NCBI RefSeq assembly: GCF_001905825.1
Contig: NZ_LIVV01000005.1
Location: forward strand, 450,594-514,593
Source: Streptomyces sp. CB02009
GTDB taxonomy: Bacteria; Actinomycetota; Actinomycetes; Streptomycetales; Streptomycetaceae
Reading direction: 5' to 3'
DNA: 64,000 bases
Part shown: positions 12,087 through 20,456 of the stretch, piece after piece
How the letters are laid out: every line of letters begins with the position of its first letter
Numbering within the stretch: the first letter of the stretch is position 1
Translations under genes and position numbers: made by a program
The notes under the pieces: generated by a model
Told to the model about the DNA's origin: nothing
Database searches by the model: none
Seen by the model: the letters and a program-made list of their open reading frames with translations, nothing else

Positions 12087-13010
12087 TCAGGCCTTGCCGC
12101 CGCCCGCGCCGAGGCCCTTCAGCATCTCGAAGAGGTCGACGGTGTCCTTGGCCGGCGGGGCCTGGACGGTGGCCTTGGAGCCGTAGTCGGAGAAGTACAT
12201 CCCCATCGTCACGGTCCCCTGCGCCGACTTCATGCCGATGTCCATCCGGGCCGGGTAGCCGTCCTCACGGACCCAGACCTCGGTGTCGTACGCCGTGATG
12301 CCGGCCTTCTTGACGCTCTCGACCAGGGCCGCCCGGTCCTTCTCGGACAGCACGTCCAGGGACTTGTTGGTGGCGACCATCTGCTCCAGGGTCAGCGTGC
12401 CCTTGTAGTGCTGGGTCTCGGCGCCTTCGACCTTCTCGGCACCGAGGTGCTTGAGGTTGGGCGAGTCGAGCAGCAGGGCGAGCTGCTTGGCCGGGTCCTG
12501 GTTCATGTTCTCCAGGCCGCCGGTCATCGACTTCGACAGGGCCTTGTCGCCGGAGGCCTCCGCCGCGGCCTGCATGTCCAGCTTCATCCAGCGCTTGCCG
12601 TCCATCTGAGCGGCCTGCTCGGCACCCATGTCCATGTACATGACGTTGCCGAGCATGATCATGCGCATCTTGTCGGGGCCGCCGCCGTTGGCCGCGCCCA
12701 GCATCGAGCCCTTGACGGTGATGTCCATGACGGTCGGGTCCCAGCCCTGGACGCCGGTCATCTCCATGGTGCCGCCACCGCCCTCCAGACCGGCGGGCAG
12801 CTCCATCGTCATCCGGATCTTCGCGGACTTGGCGGCCGAGGTCTTCTCGTACGCGGTCCGGATCACCTTGGTGATGTCACCGAGGCTCTGCGTCTGCGCC
12901 TTGTCGGCGCCCGCGGCCTTCCCGTCCCCGTCCTGACACCCCGCGACTCCGGTGACGACGGCCACGGCCGTCACGGCGACACCCGCGCGCTTCCATGCGG
13001 ACATGTTCAT
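12087..13010 (-). CDS. Predicted lipoprotein (LppX/LprAFG-like fold)
   Basis: A 307-residue secreted lipoprotein. The N-terminus MNMSAWKRAGVAVTAVAVVTGVAGC is a lipoprotein signal peptide with a lipobox ending GVAGC, so the mature protein starts at that Cys and is membrane-anchored outside the cell. The body is rich in Met and in repeated beta-strand-like segments (KIRMTMELP, WMKLDMQAAAEA, YKGTLTLEQM), as in the LolA-like LppX_LprAFG family. It is set between the rplKA and rplJL units, a position typical of Streptomyces. Two ATGs (13010 and 13004) follow GGGGGAACAG; I use the first. Its ligand is unknown. Confidence 0.75.
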   Translation of the reverse strand: MNMSAWKRAGVAVTAVAVVTGVAGCQDGDGKAAGADKAQTQSLGDITKVIRTAYEKTSAAKSAKIRMTMELPAGLEGGGGTMEMTGVQGWDPTVMDITVKGSMLGAANGGGPDKMRMIMLGNVMYMDMGAEQAAQMDGKRWMKLDMQAAAEASGDKALSKSMTGGLENMNQDPAKQLALLLDSPNLKHLGAEKVEGAETQHYKGTLTLEQMVATNKSLDVLSEKDRAALVESVKKAGITAYDTEVWVREDGYPARMDIGMKSAQGTVTMGMYFSDYGSKATVQAPPAKDTVDLFEMLKGLGAGGGKA

Positions 13011-13064
13011 CTGTTCCCCCACCCCTTGGGCAGCCTGCTGCGGTCCCTCGCACCGTAACAAGAA

Positions 13065-13100
13065 GCCGGCCCCGCACCTCCGAGGAGGTGCGGGGCCGGC
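13065..13100 (-). terminator. Terminator of rplK-rplA unit
   Basis: A perfect 16-base inverted repeat (13065-13080 and 13085-13100) with a 4-base loop, 25 bases after the rplA stop. It is the strongest hairpin in this ribosomal region. Confidence 0.8.
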
Positions 13101-13125
13101 TGACCACTCAGTGAGCCTGAAGGGC

Positions 13126-13854
13126 TCAGACCGCGGCCGGGTCCTCCTCGACGAGGAGGTTGCGGGTGCGGTTCGAGTCCAGCGGGATGCCGGGGCCCAT
13201 CGTCGTCGTGATGGTCGCCTTCTTGATGTAGCGACCCTTCGCGGCGGACGGCTTCAGACGGAGGATCTCGTCCAGGGCCGCGGCGTAGTTCTCGACCAGC
13301 TTCGTGTCATCGAAGGAGACCTTGCCGATGATGAAGTGCAGGTTCGAGTGCTTGTCGACGCGGAACTCGATCTTGCCGCCCTTGATGTCGTTGACAGCCT
13401 TGGCGACATCGGGGGTGACGGTGCCGACCTTGGGGTTCGGCATGAGACCACGCGGGCCGAGGACGCGGCCGAGGCGGCCGACCTTGCCCATGAGGTCCGG
13501 GGTGGCCACAACGGCGTCGAACTCGTTCAGGCGGTTGCCCTTGGAGATCTCGTCGATGAGCTCGTCGGAGCCGACGATGTCGGCGCCCGCGGCGATCGCG
13601 GCCTCGGCACGGTCACCGGTCGCGAAGACCAGGACCCGGGCGGTCTTGCCGGTGCCGTGCGGAAGGTTCACGGTGCCACGGACCATCTGGTCGGCCTTGC
13701 GCGGGTCGACACCCAGGCGGAAGGCGACCTCGACGGTGCCGTCGAACTTGGTGCTGGAGGTGTCCTTGGCGAGACGGACGGCCTCGAGAGGAGCGTAGAG
13801 CTTCTCGCTGTCGATCTTGGCGTCCGCTGCGCGGAGGGTCTTGCTGCGCTTCAC
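13126..13854 (-). CDS. rplA: 50S ribosomal protein L1
   Basis: A 242-residue L1, the mobile L1-stalk protein that binds 23S rRNA near the E site. It contains the signature region around VVATPDLMGKVGRLGRVLGP and the C-terminal domain-I return (AAKGRYIKKATITTTMGPG). The start MKRSKTLRAADAKI at 13854 follows AGGAG. It is co-transcribed with rplK, which ends 78 bases upstream, and is followed by a strong terminator. Confidence 0.98.
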   Translation of the reverse strand: MKRSKTLRAADAKIDSEKLYAPLEAVRLAKDTSSTKFDGTVEVAFRLGVDPRKADQMVRGTVNLPHGTGKTARVLVFATGDRAEAAIAAGADIVGSDELIDEISKGNRLNEFDAVVATPDLMGKVGRLGRVLGPRGLMPNPKVGTVTPDVAKAVNDIKGGKIEFRVDKHSNLHFIIGKVSFDDTKLVENYAAALDEILRLKPSAAKGRYIKKATITTTMGPGIPLDSNRTRNLLVEEDPAAV

Positions 13855-13932
13855 TGCTTCTCCTGTTGGTTCAGGTGTGGAGTCGTGGTGCGGGCCGGCG
13901 CTGGCCCTACCACTAGGTCACGAGGGGGCTGA

Positions 13933-14367
13933 TCAGCCCTCGACCGTGATGCCCATGGAACGGGCGGTGCCAGCGATGATCTTGGACGCGGCGTCCAGGT
14001 CGTTGGCGTTCAGGTCGGGGAGCTTGACCGTGGCGATCTCGCGGACCTGGGCAGCCGTGAGCTTGGCGACCTTGGTCTTGTGGGGCTCGCCGGAGCCCTT
14101 GTCCACACCAGCGGCCTTGAGGATCAGCTTGGCGGCCGGCGGAGTCTTGGTGATGAAGGTGAAGGTGCGGTCTTCGTAGACCGTGATCTCCACCGGCACG
14201 ACCATGCCACGCTGCGACTCGGTCGCGGCGTTGTAGGCCTTGCAGAACTCCATGATGTTGACGCCGTGCTGGCCCAGCGCGGGACCGACCGGCGGGGCCG
14301 GGTTGGCCGCACCAGCGTTGATCTGGAGCTTGATAAGCCCCGTGACCTTCTTCTTCTTGGGAGGCAT
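13933..14367 (-). CDS. rplK: 50S ribosomal protein L11
   Basis: A 144-residue L11 that binds the GTPase-associated centre of 23S rRNA and is needed for RelA-dependent ppGpp synthesis. It has the typical N-terminal motif [19 protein letters not shown] and the C-terminal rRNA-binding domain ([20 protein letters not shown]). It is the first gene after the nusG terminator, so it needs its own promoter in the AT-richer 14400-14470 stretch. Confidence 0.98.
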
Positions 14368-14462
14368 TGCTCTCTCCGGGTCCTAGTGAGAGTGTTCAGC
14401 CCGCCATCCGGTCATCCGGATGCAGGCATACCGCACAACGATAACGGGTATAGACGCGCGGC

Positions 14463-14508
14463 CAAAAACCGAGCAGGTCAGAGCAGCTGCGAGAGCCGCT
14501 CTGACCTG
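14463..14508 (-). terminator. Intrinsic terminator of secE-nusG operon
   Basis: Perfect 11-base arms (14474-14484 and 14498-14508) are followed on the - strand by CTCGG and a run of five T (14467-14463). This is a classical intrinsic terminator 17 bases after the nusG stop. Confidence 0.85.
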
Positions 14509-14525
14509 GTCGGAAACTTGTGAGA

Positions 14526-15413
14526 TCAGTTCTTCTGGATCTGGTCGAAGCTGAGCTCGACCGGGGTCTCGCGACCGAAGATCTCGACGAGGCCCTTGAC
14601 CTTCTTCGAGTCGGGGTTGATCTCGTTGATGGTCGCCTGGAGGGTGGCGAAGGGGCCGTCGGTGACGGTGACCGAGTCGCCGACCTCGAAGTCCAGCACC
14701 TGGACCTCCAGCTTGCGGGCCGGAGCCGGCTTGCCCTCGGCCTCGGCGGCCTCGCGGGCGGCCTTCTCCTCGGCCTCCGGGGCGAGCATCTTGACGATCT
14801 CGTCCAGGGTCAGCGGGTACGGGTCGTAGGCGTTGCCCACGAAGCCGGTGACGCCGGGGGTGTTGCGGACGACGCCCCAGGACTCGTTCGTCAGGTCCAT
14901 GCGGACGAGAACGTAGCCGGGAAGCTTGTTCTGCTTGACGTTCTTCCGCTCGCCGCCCTTGATCTGGACGATCTCTTCCTCGGGGACCTCGGCCTGGTAG
15001 ATGAAGTCCTCGACGTTGAGCGAGACGGCACGCTGCTCGAGGTTGGCCTTCACGCGCTTCTCGTAGCCCGCGTAGGTGTGGATGACGTACCACTCGCCGG
15101 GCAGGGTGCGCAGCTCCTCGCGGAGCGCGGCGACCGGGTCGACCGGGGCGGCCGGCTCGGCCTCCTCCTCGGCGTCCTCGACCTCGTCGGCGACGGACTC
15201 GTCGTCCTCGTCAGCCTCGGCCTCGGCGTCCTCGTCGGCCTCAGCCTCGTCGGCCTCGTCCTGGTCCTCGACCTCGAGAGCGGCGTCCTCGGCGGCCTCG
15301 CCGGCAACGTCGTCAGCAGCGTCTGCCTGGTCCTCGTCGGCGGCCTCGACGATGTCCAGCTCGTCCTCGACGGACTCGGACTCGAAGGCGTCGTTCAGGT
15401 TCGCGTCAGACAC
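14526..15413 (-). CDS. nusG: Transcription termination/antitermination protein NusG
   Basis: A 295-residue NusG. An acidic Asp/Glu/Ala extension of roughly 100 residues precedes the NGN domain (EWYVIHTYAGYEKRVKANLE), which binds the beta' clamp. The C-terminal KOW domain (FEVGDSVTVTDGPFATLQA) binds Rho or S10. Long acidic N-termini are usual for actinobacterial NusG. It lies 44 bases after secE in one operon and is followed by an intrinsic terminator. Confidence 0.97.
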   Translation of the reverse strand: MSDANLNDAFESESVEDELDIVEAADEDQADAADDVAGEAAEDAALEVEDQDEADEAEADEDAEAEADEDDESVADEVEDAEEEAEPAAPVDPVAALREELRTLPGEWYVIHTYAGYEKRVKANLEQRAVSLNVEDFIYQAEVPEEEIVQIKGGERKNVKQNKLPGYVLVRMDLTNESWGVVRNTPGVTGFVGNAYDPYPLTLDEIVKMLAPEAEEKAAREAAEAEGKPAPARKLEVQVLDFEVGDSVTVTDGPFATLQATINEINPDSKKVKGLVEIFGRETPVELSFDQIQKN

Positions 15414-15457
15414 GGTGGCTGCTTCTTCCTGCGATACAGATGGGGTGGAACAAAAAG

Positions 15458-15745
15458 TCAGCCGAAGACGTACTTGACTGCTTCCTGGAAGCCATAGTCA
15501 ATCACGGTGACAAGGCCGATCATGATGACGACGAAGACAATCACCACGGTGGTGTACGTCGAAAGCTGGCTGCGCGTGGGCCAGACGACCTTGCGGAGCT
15601 CGGCGACGATCTGTCGGTAGAAGAGCGCGAGACGGCCCAGAGGGCCCTTCTTTCCGCGCTTGCCGCCCTTGCGGGACTTCTTCTTCGACTCGGAGGCCTC
15701 GTCATCGGCATCAGGCATGTCGATGGAGCCTACGGCGTCCGTCAC
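15458..15745 (-). CDS. secE: Preprotein translocase subunit SecE
   Basis: A 95-residue single-span SecE that clamps the SecYEG channel. A charged Lys/Arg-rich N-terminus (SKKKSRKGGKRGKKG) is followed by the conserved amphipathic helix FYRQIVAELRKVVWPTRSQL and one TM helix (TYTTVVIVFVVIMIGLVTVI). It starts at GTG 15745 behind AGGTGAGA. The order tRNA-Trp, secE, nusG is widespread in bacteria. Confidence 0.96.
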   Translation of the reverse strand: MTDAVGSIDMPDADDEASESKKKSRKGGKRGKKGPLGRLALFYRQIVAELRKVVWPTRSQLSTYTTVVIVFVVIMIGLVTVIDYGFQEAVKYVFG

Positions 15746-15848
15746 GATCTCTCACCTGATTCCGGGTCGGCCGTGCCGCGCCCGGGTGGAGCCGCACGGC
15801 GGTGCAATGAAGTACGTACATGCGCACAACACCTGGCGGTGTGTGTAG

Positions 15849-15921
15849 CAGGGCCGGAGGGACTTGAACCCCCAACCGCCGGTTTTGGAGACCGGTGCTC
15901 TACCAATTGAGCTACGACCCT
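15849..15921 (-). tRNA. tRNA-Trp (anticodon CCA)
   Basis: A 73-base cloverleaf on the - strand. The acceptor arms AGGGTCG and CGGCCCT pair (one G-T), the D arm is GCTC...GAGC, the anticodon loop is CTCCAAA with CCA, and the T arm has GGTTCAAGTCC. CCA is not encoded. It lies about 100 bases upstream of secE. Confidence 0.95.
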
Positions 15922-16128
15922 TTGTTGGTGTCCCTCAACGTACCGCATCGTGAGATGTGGTCGGTGCGGGCCAACGAGGAGTGAGCATACGTGGTCAGGG
16001 GCCCCCGCGTCGAACAGAAACCACGAGCGACCTGCCGTCGGACGCGCGTACGACCGGGAATGACCGTTCCTGTCCGGTCCGTGAAACCTGTGTGCCGGGC
16101 CTTGATGAGGTCTGGGACGATGGGCCGT

Positions 16129-17355
16129 ATGAGCGCTGCTACCCCTCCCACCGAGCGTCGGGTCTCCGCCCGGATCGGTGCGATCTCCGAGTCCGCCACC
16201 CTCGCCGTCGACGCCAAGGCCAAGGCCCTCAAGGCCGCCGGGCGCCCGGTGATCGGTTTCGGCGCGGGTGAGCCCGACTTCCCGACCCCGGACTACATCG
16301 TCGACGCGGCCGTCGAGGCCTGCAAGAACCCGAAGTACCACCGCTACACGCCGGCCGGCGGTCTGCCGGAGCTGAAGGCCGCCATCGCCGCCAAGACGCT
16401 GCGCGACTCCGGCTACGAGGTCGACGCCTCCCAGGTCCTGGTGACCAACGGCGGCAAGCAGGCGATCTACGAGGCCTTCGCCGCGATCCTCGACCCGGGC
16501 GACGAGGTCATCGTCCCGGCGCCGTACTGGACGACGTACCCCGAGTCGATCCGCCTCGCGGGCGGTGTCCCGGTGGACGTCGTGGCCGACGAGACCACCG
16601 GCTACCGGGTCTCGGTGGAGCAGCTCGAGGCGGCCCGTACGGAGCGGACCAAGGTCGTCCTCTTCGTCTCGCCGTCCAACCCGACCGGCGCCGTGTACTC
16701 CGAGGCCGACGCCGAGGCGATCGGCCGCTGGGCCGTCGAGCACGGCCTGTGGGTCCTCACCGACGAGATCTACGAGCACCTCGTCTACGGCGACGCGAAG
16801 TTCACCTCGCTGCCGGCGATCGTCCCCGAGCTGCGCGACAAGTGCATCGTGGTCAACGGTGTCGCGAAGACGTACGCCATGACGGGCTGGCGCGTCGGCT
16901 GGATCGTGGGCCCGAAGGACGTCGTCAAGGCCGCGACGAACCTGCAGTCGCACGCCACGTCCAACGTGAGCAACGTGGCGCAGATCGCCGCCCTCGCCGC
17001 CGTCTCGGGCGACCTGGACGCCGTCGCGGAGATGCGGACCGCCTTCGACCGCCGCCGCCAGACGATCGTGCGGATGCTCAACGAGATCGAGGGGGTGTAC
17101 TGCCCGACGCCGGAGGGCGCGTTCTACGCGTACCCCTCGGTGAAGGCCCTGCTCGGCAAGGAGATCCGCGGCAAGCGCCCGCAGACCTCCGTCGAGCTGG
17201 CCGCCCTGATCCTGGACGAGGCCGAGGTCGCGGTCGTCCCGGGCGAGGCCTTCGGCACGCCGGGCTACCTGCGCCTGTCCTACGCGCTGGGCGACGAGGA
17301 CCTGGTGGAGGGCGTGTCCCGGCTGCAGAAGCTCCTCGCCGAGGCGACGGACTGA
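16129..17355 (+). CDS. aspC: Aspartate aminotransferase (PLP class I)
   Basis: A 408-residue fold-type I PLP enzyme transferring the amino group between aspartate and 2-oxoglutarate. Visible landmarks are GFGAGEPDFPTPDYI near the N-terminus, TNGGKQAIYEA, the PSNPTGAVYS loop, the TDEIYEHLVY aspartate/tyrosine pair, the Schiff-base lysine K247 in NGVAKTYAMTGWRVGW, and the carboxylate-binding arginine near GYLRLSYAL. I chose ATG 16129 (MSAATPPTERR) by family length; ATG 16120 is three codons upstream and neither start has a strong ribosome site. A terminator follows. Confidence 0.92.
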   Translation: MSAATPPTERRVSARIGAISESATLAVDAKAKALKAAGRPVIGFGAGEPDFPTPDYIVDAAVEACKNPKYHRYTPAGGLPELKAAIAAKTLRDSGYEVDASQVLVTNGGKQAIYEAFAAILDPGDEVIVPAPYWTTYPESIRLAGGVPVDVVADETTGYRVSVEQLEAARTERTKVVLFVSPSNPTGAVYSEADAEAIGRWAVEHGLWVLTDEIYEHLVYGDAKFTSLPAIVPELRDKCIVVNGVAKTYAMTGWRVGWIVGPKDVVKAATNLQSHATSNVSNVAQIAALAAVSGDLDAVAEMRTAFDRRRQTIVRMLNEIEGVYCPTPEGAFYAYPSVKALLGKEIRGKRPQTSVELAALILDEAEVAVVPGEAFGTPGYLRLSYALGDEDLVEGVSRLQKLLAEATD

Positions 17356-17367
17356 TCGCACTCCTCG

Positions 17368-17404
17368 CGGGCCCCCGGTTCTTCGGAGCCGGGGGCCCGT
17401 TTTT
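17368..17404 (+). terminator. Intrinsic terminator after aspC
   Basis: Perfect 11-base GC arms (17368-17378 and 17389-17399) followed by TTTTT (17400-17404), 13 bases after the aspC stop. Confidence 0.9.
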
Positions 17405-17473
17405 GCGTTCTAGCAAGGTCCCGATCGGGGAAACGGGGTGTCGTCGTCCATTCGGGTGCGGCAGGATCAGCCA

Positions 17474-18505
17474 ATGGAGCACGTTTACCGCGATCTCACC
17501 CAGCTGCCCAAGGCCCATCTGCACCTGCACTTCACCGGTTCGATGCGGCCCTCCACCCTGATCGAGCTGGCCGACAAGTACGGCGTGCACCTTCCCGAGG
17601 CGCTGAGCAGTGGTACGCCTCCGAAGCTGCGGGCGACCGACGAGCGCGGCTGGTTCCGCTTCCAGCGGCTGTACGACATCGCCCGCTCCTGCCTGCGCGC
17701 CCCCGAGGACATCCAGCGCCTGGTCCGCGAGGCGGCCCAGGAGGACGTCCGGGACGGCTCGGGCTGGCTGGAGATCCAGGTCGACCCCACCTCGTACGCC
17801 CCGCACCTCGGCGGGCTCATCCCCGCCCTGGAGATCATCCTCGACGCGGTCGACGCGGCCTCGCGGGAGACCGGGCTCGGGATGCGGGTGCTCGTCGCGG
17901 CGAACCGGATGAAACACCCCCTGGAGGCGCGCACGCTCGCCCGGCTCGCGGTGCGCTTCGCGGACCGGGGCGTGGTCGGCTTCGGACTCTCCAACGACGA
18001 GCGGCGCGGCCTGGCGCGGGACTTCGACCGGGCCTTCGCCATCGCGCGCGAGGGCGGCCTGCTCGCGGCCCCGCACGGCGGCGAGCTGACGGGTCCGGCG
18101 TCGGTACGGGACTGCCTGGACGACCTGCGGGCCTCCCGGGTCGGCCACGGAGTCCGTTCGGCCGAGGACCCGCGGCTGCTGCGCAAGCTCGCGGAGCGCG
18201 GGGTGACCTGCGAGGTCTGCCCGGCGTCCAACGTGGCCCTCGGGGTGTACGAGAAGCACGAGGACGTCCCGCTGCGGACGCTCTTCGACGCGGGGGTGCC
18301 GATGGCCCTCGGCGCGGACGACCCGCTGCTCTTCGGCTCCCGCCTGGCGGCGCAGTACGAGATCGCCCGCAGGCACCACGGCTTCACGGACCCCGAACTG
18401 GCGGAACTGGCCCGGCAGTCGGTCCGCGGCTCGGCGGCGCCGGAGGACATCAGGGAGAAGCTGCTGGCCGGGATCGACGACTGGCTGGCCGCCCCGGTGG
18501 GGTGA
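17474..18505 (+). CDS. Adenosine deaminase family protein
   Basis: A 343-residue metal-dependent deaminase of the ADA family, expected to convert adenosine (or adenine/deoxyadenosine) to the inosine-type product in purine salvage. The zinc-site HxH is at H17/H19 (HLHLHFTGSM). H201-E204 (PHGGEL) corresponds to the family HAGE motif with the catalytic Glu, H225 lies in GHGVRS, and D282/D283 lie in ALGADDP. The family's usual LDGS after the first motif reads FTGS here, so substrate preference is not certain. ATG 17474 fits the family N-terminus (LPKAHLHLH); an upstream ATG adds 12 residues. Confidence 0.85.
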   Translation: MEHVYRDLTQLPKAHLHLHFTGSMRPSTLIELADKYGVHLPEALSSGTPPKLRATDERGWFRFQRLYDIARSCLRAPEDIQRLVREAAQEDVRDGSGWLEIQVDPTSYAPHLGGLIPALEIILDAVDAASRETGLGMRVLVAANRMKHPLEARTLARLAVRFADRGVVGFGLSNDERRGLARDFDRAFAIAREGGLLAAPHGGELTGPASVRDCLDDLRASRVGHGVRSAEDPRLLRKLAERGVTCEVCPASNVALGVYEKHEDVPLRTLFDAGVPMALGADDPLLFGSRLAAQYEIARRHHGFTDPELAELARQSVRGSAAPEDIREKLLAGIDDWLAAPVG

Positions 18506-19163
18506 AGCGGTGCAGCGGGGGCCGGGCCTGGAAGCCGATGTCCACCTCGGTGCGGTCCCAGCCGTGCGCGGGCTGCTCCAGGAACGGGGTCAGCGAGGCG
18601 AGCAGGACGTCGTGGCCCGCCGGGGCCCGCTCGTGCAGCGGCCCGTGCCCGGCCGCGAGGGAGAGCTCCCCCGCGGCGGCGCAGAACACGTCCCGGTCGC
18701 CGAGGAGGAAGAGCGTGCGGGCGTGCACGGCGGCCCTGAGCCGTCCGGCGACCCGCTCGGGGGCCGCCTCCCAGGCGGCGGCGCGGTCGGCGGTGCGCCG
18801 CTCGTCGGTACGGAGGGTCAGCGGCCGCCCGTCGCGGAGCCGGCCGCGCAGCGCGGGCCAGGCGGAGGGGCGCAGGCCGCCGGTGTCCCGGTGGGCCAGG
18901 ACGAGGTCGACGGGGGTGCCCGGCGCGTAGTCGCGCGGCAGGCTGTCGCGCAGCGGGACGTGGACGAGCGTGTGCCGGGAGAACGCGGCGAAGGAGAAGA
19001 GCCCGGCGAGCCGGGCGAGGCCGTCGTGGTCGCCGACGAGGTAGCCCCAGCGGTCGTGGAGGGGCGAGTTGAGCGTGGTGTGCCGCAGCGGGGGCCACGG
19101 CCGGACGATCCGGTGCTCGCGCTCCCCCGCGCGGATCCGGTACTCCCGGGCCTTGAGACGCAT
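18450..19163 (-). CDS. Conserved hypothetical protein
   Basis: A 237-residue Arg-rich protein starting MRLKAREYRIRAGERE. It overlaps the 3' end of the adenosine deaminase gene by 56 bases in convergent orientation. I recognise no domain and see no signal peptide or clear TM helix; there is a moderately hydrophobic patch (LAGLFSFAAFSRHTLVHV). Codon bias is consistent with a real gene and no better frame exists between the deaminase gene and murB. Function unknown. Confidence 0.6.
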   Translation of the reverse strand: MRLKAREYRIRAGEREHRIVRPWPPLRHTTLNSPLHDRWGYLVGDHDGLARLAGLFSFAAFSRHTLVHVPLRDSLPRDYAPGTPVDLVLAHRDTGGLRPSAWPALRGRLRDGRPLTLRTDERRTADRAAAWEAAPERVAGRLRAAVHARTLFLLGDRDVFCAAAGELSLAAGHGPLHERAPAGHDVLLASLTPFLEQPAHGWDRTEVDIGFQARPPLHRFTPPGRPASRRSRPAASP

Positions 19164-19228
19164 CCGGAAAGACTGCGGACCCGCGCGGGTCCCGCACAAG
19201 CGCTTTAGGGCTCTGGGGCTCTGGGGCT

Positions 19229-20287
19229 TTACAGGCTGACGCCGACCGTCACGGGCTCGTTGACCAGCGTGACGCCGAACGCCTCGTGGACCCCGGCGAC
19301 GACCTCACGGGCCAGCGCGAGCAGGTCCTCGGTGGTCGCCTCGCCCCGGTTGGTCAGCGCGAGCGTGTGCTTGGTGGAGATGCGCGCGGGCCCGGAGCCG
19401 TACCCCTTGGTGAACCCGGCCCGGTCGATCAGCCAGGCGGCGGAGGTCTTCACGGCACCGTCCTCGCCCGCGGGGAAGGCCGGCGGGGTGACGTCCGCGC
19501 CGAGGCGCCCGGCCACGCGCGTGAGGAAGGTCTCGTACTCCTCCGCCGTGAGGATCGGGTTGGTGAAGAAGGATCCGGCGGACCAGGTGTCGTGGTCCGC
19601 GGGGTCCAGGACCATGCCCTTGCCGGCGCGCAGCCGCAGGACGGTCTCGCGGGCCTGGGCGAGCGGCACCCGGTCGCCCGCCCCGACGCCGAGGGCGCGG
19701 GCGGTCTCGGCGTACTTGACCGGCGCGGACAGCCCGCCGGCGTCCTCCAGCTCGAAGCGGACCCGGAGCACCACGTACCGCTCGGGGTGCTCCTTGAAGA
19801 GGCTGTGGCGGTACGAGAAGGCGCACTCGGCGTTGGTGAGGGTGACGGTCTCCTCGGCGCGCCGGTCGTAGGCGACGACCTCGGTCACGGTGGCGGAGAC
19901 GTCCTGCCCGTACGCGCCGACGTTCTGGATCGGGGTCGCGCCGGCCGAGCCGGGGATGCCGGCCAGGCACTCGATGCCGGCGAGTCCGGCCTCGACGGTG
20001 CGGGCGACGGCGTCCGTCCAGACCTCTCCGGCGGCGAGTTCCAGCCTCGTTCCGTCGAGGGTGAAGCCCTCGGTCGCGATCCGCAGGGCGGTGCCGTCGA
20101 AGCCCTTGTCGCCGATGACGAGGTTGGACCCGCCGCCGATGACCAGCAGGGGCGTCCCCGCGGCGTCGGCCTCGCGCACGGCCGCGACCACCTCGTCGTC
20201 CGTGGTGGCGGTGACGAGCCGGGCCGCGGGGCCGCCGAGCCGGAAGGTGGTCAGGGGCGCGAGGGGGGCGTCGAGAAGAGGCTGCAC
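19229..20287 (-). CDS. murB: UDP-N-acetylenolpyruvoylglucosamine reductase
   Basis: A 352-residue FAD enzyme that reduces UDP-GlcNAc-enolpyruvate to UDP-MurNAc in peptidoglycan synthesis. It shows the FAD-binding LVIGGGSNLVIGD loop, the SYRHSLFKEH segment, the catalytic serine region AGSFFTNP and the KTSAAWLIDRAGF substrate loop, which place it in the type I class. The start is GTG 20287 (MQPLLDAPLAPLTTFRLGG); the frame extends upstream but only through a GC-rich repeat. An 18-bp perfect hairpin lies just upstream. Confidence 0.95.
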   Translation of the reverse strand: MQPLLDAPLAPLTTFRLGGPAARLVTATTDDEVVAAVREADAAGTPLLVIGGGSNLVIGDKGFDGTALRIATEGFTLDGTRLELAAGEVWTDAVARTVEAGLAGIECLAGIPGSAGATPIQNVGAYGQDVSATVTEVVAYDRRAEETVTLTNAECAFSYRHSLFKEHPERYVVLRVRFELEDAGGLSAPVKYAETARALGVGAGDRVPLAQARETVLRLRAGKGMVLDPADHDTWSAGSFFTNPILTAEEYETFLTRVAGRLGADVTPPAFPAGEDGAVKTSAAWLIDRAGFTKGYGSGPARISTKHTLALTNRGEATTEDLLALAREVVAGVHEAFGVTLVNEPVTVGVSL

Positions 20288-20305
20288 GGGCTCAAGAGTA
20301 CGGGG

Positions 20306-20346
20306 CCGTCCCGGCCGGGAGACGTCTCGTCTCCCGGCCGGGACGG
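20306..20346 (-). terminator. Very strong hairpin between MFS gene and murB
   Basis: Perfect 18-base arms (20306-20323 and 20329-20346) with a 5-base loop, between the end of the exporter gene and the murB start 18 bases further on. It sits inside an imperfect direct repeat of about 74 bases spanning 20321-20460. It may terminate the exporter mRNA; its closeness to the murB start also allows an effect on murB translation. Confidence 0.6.
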
Positions 20347-20456
20347 CGCGGGGGCCCGCTCGCACGGGGCGGGGACGGGGCAGTCCCCGCCCGGAGAGGT
20401 TCTGTCTCCCGGCGGGGAGGCCGCGGGGCCCGCTCGCGCGGGGCGCGGGGGCCCGC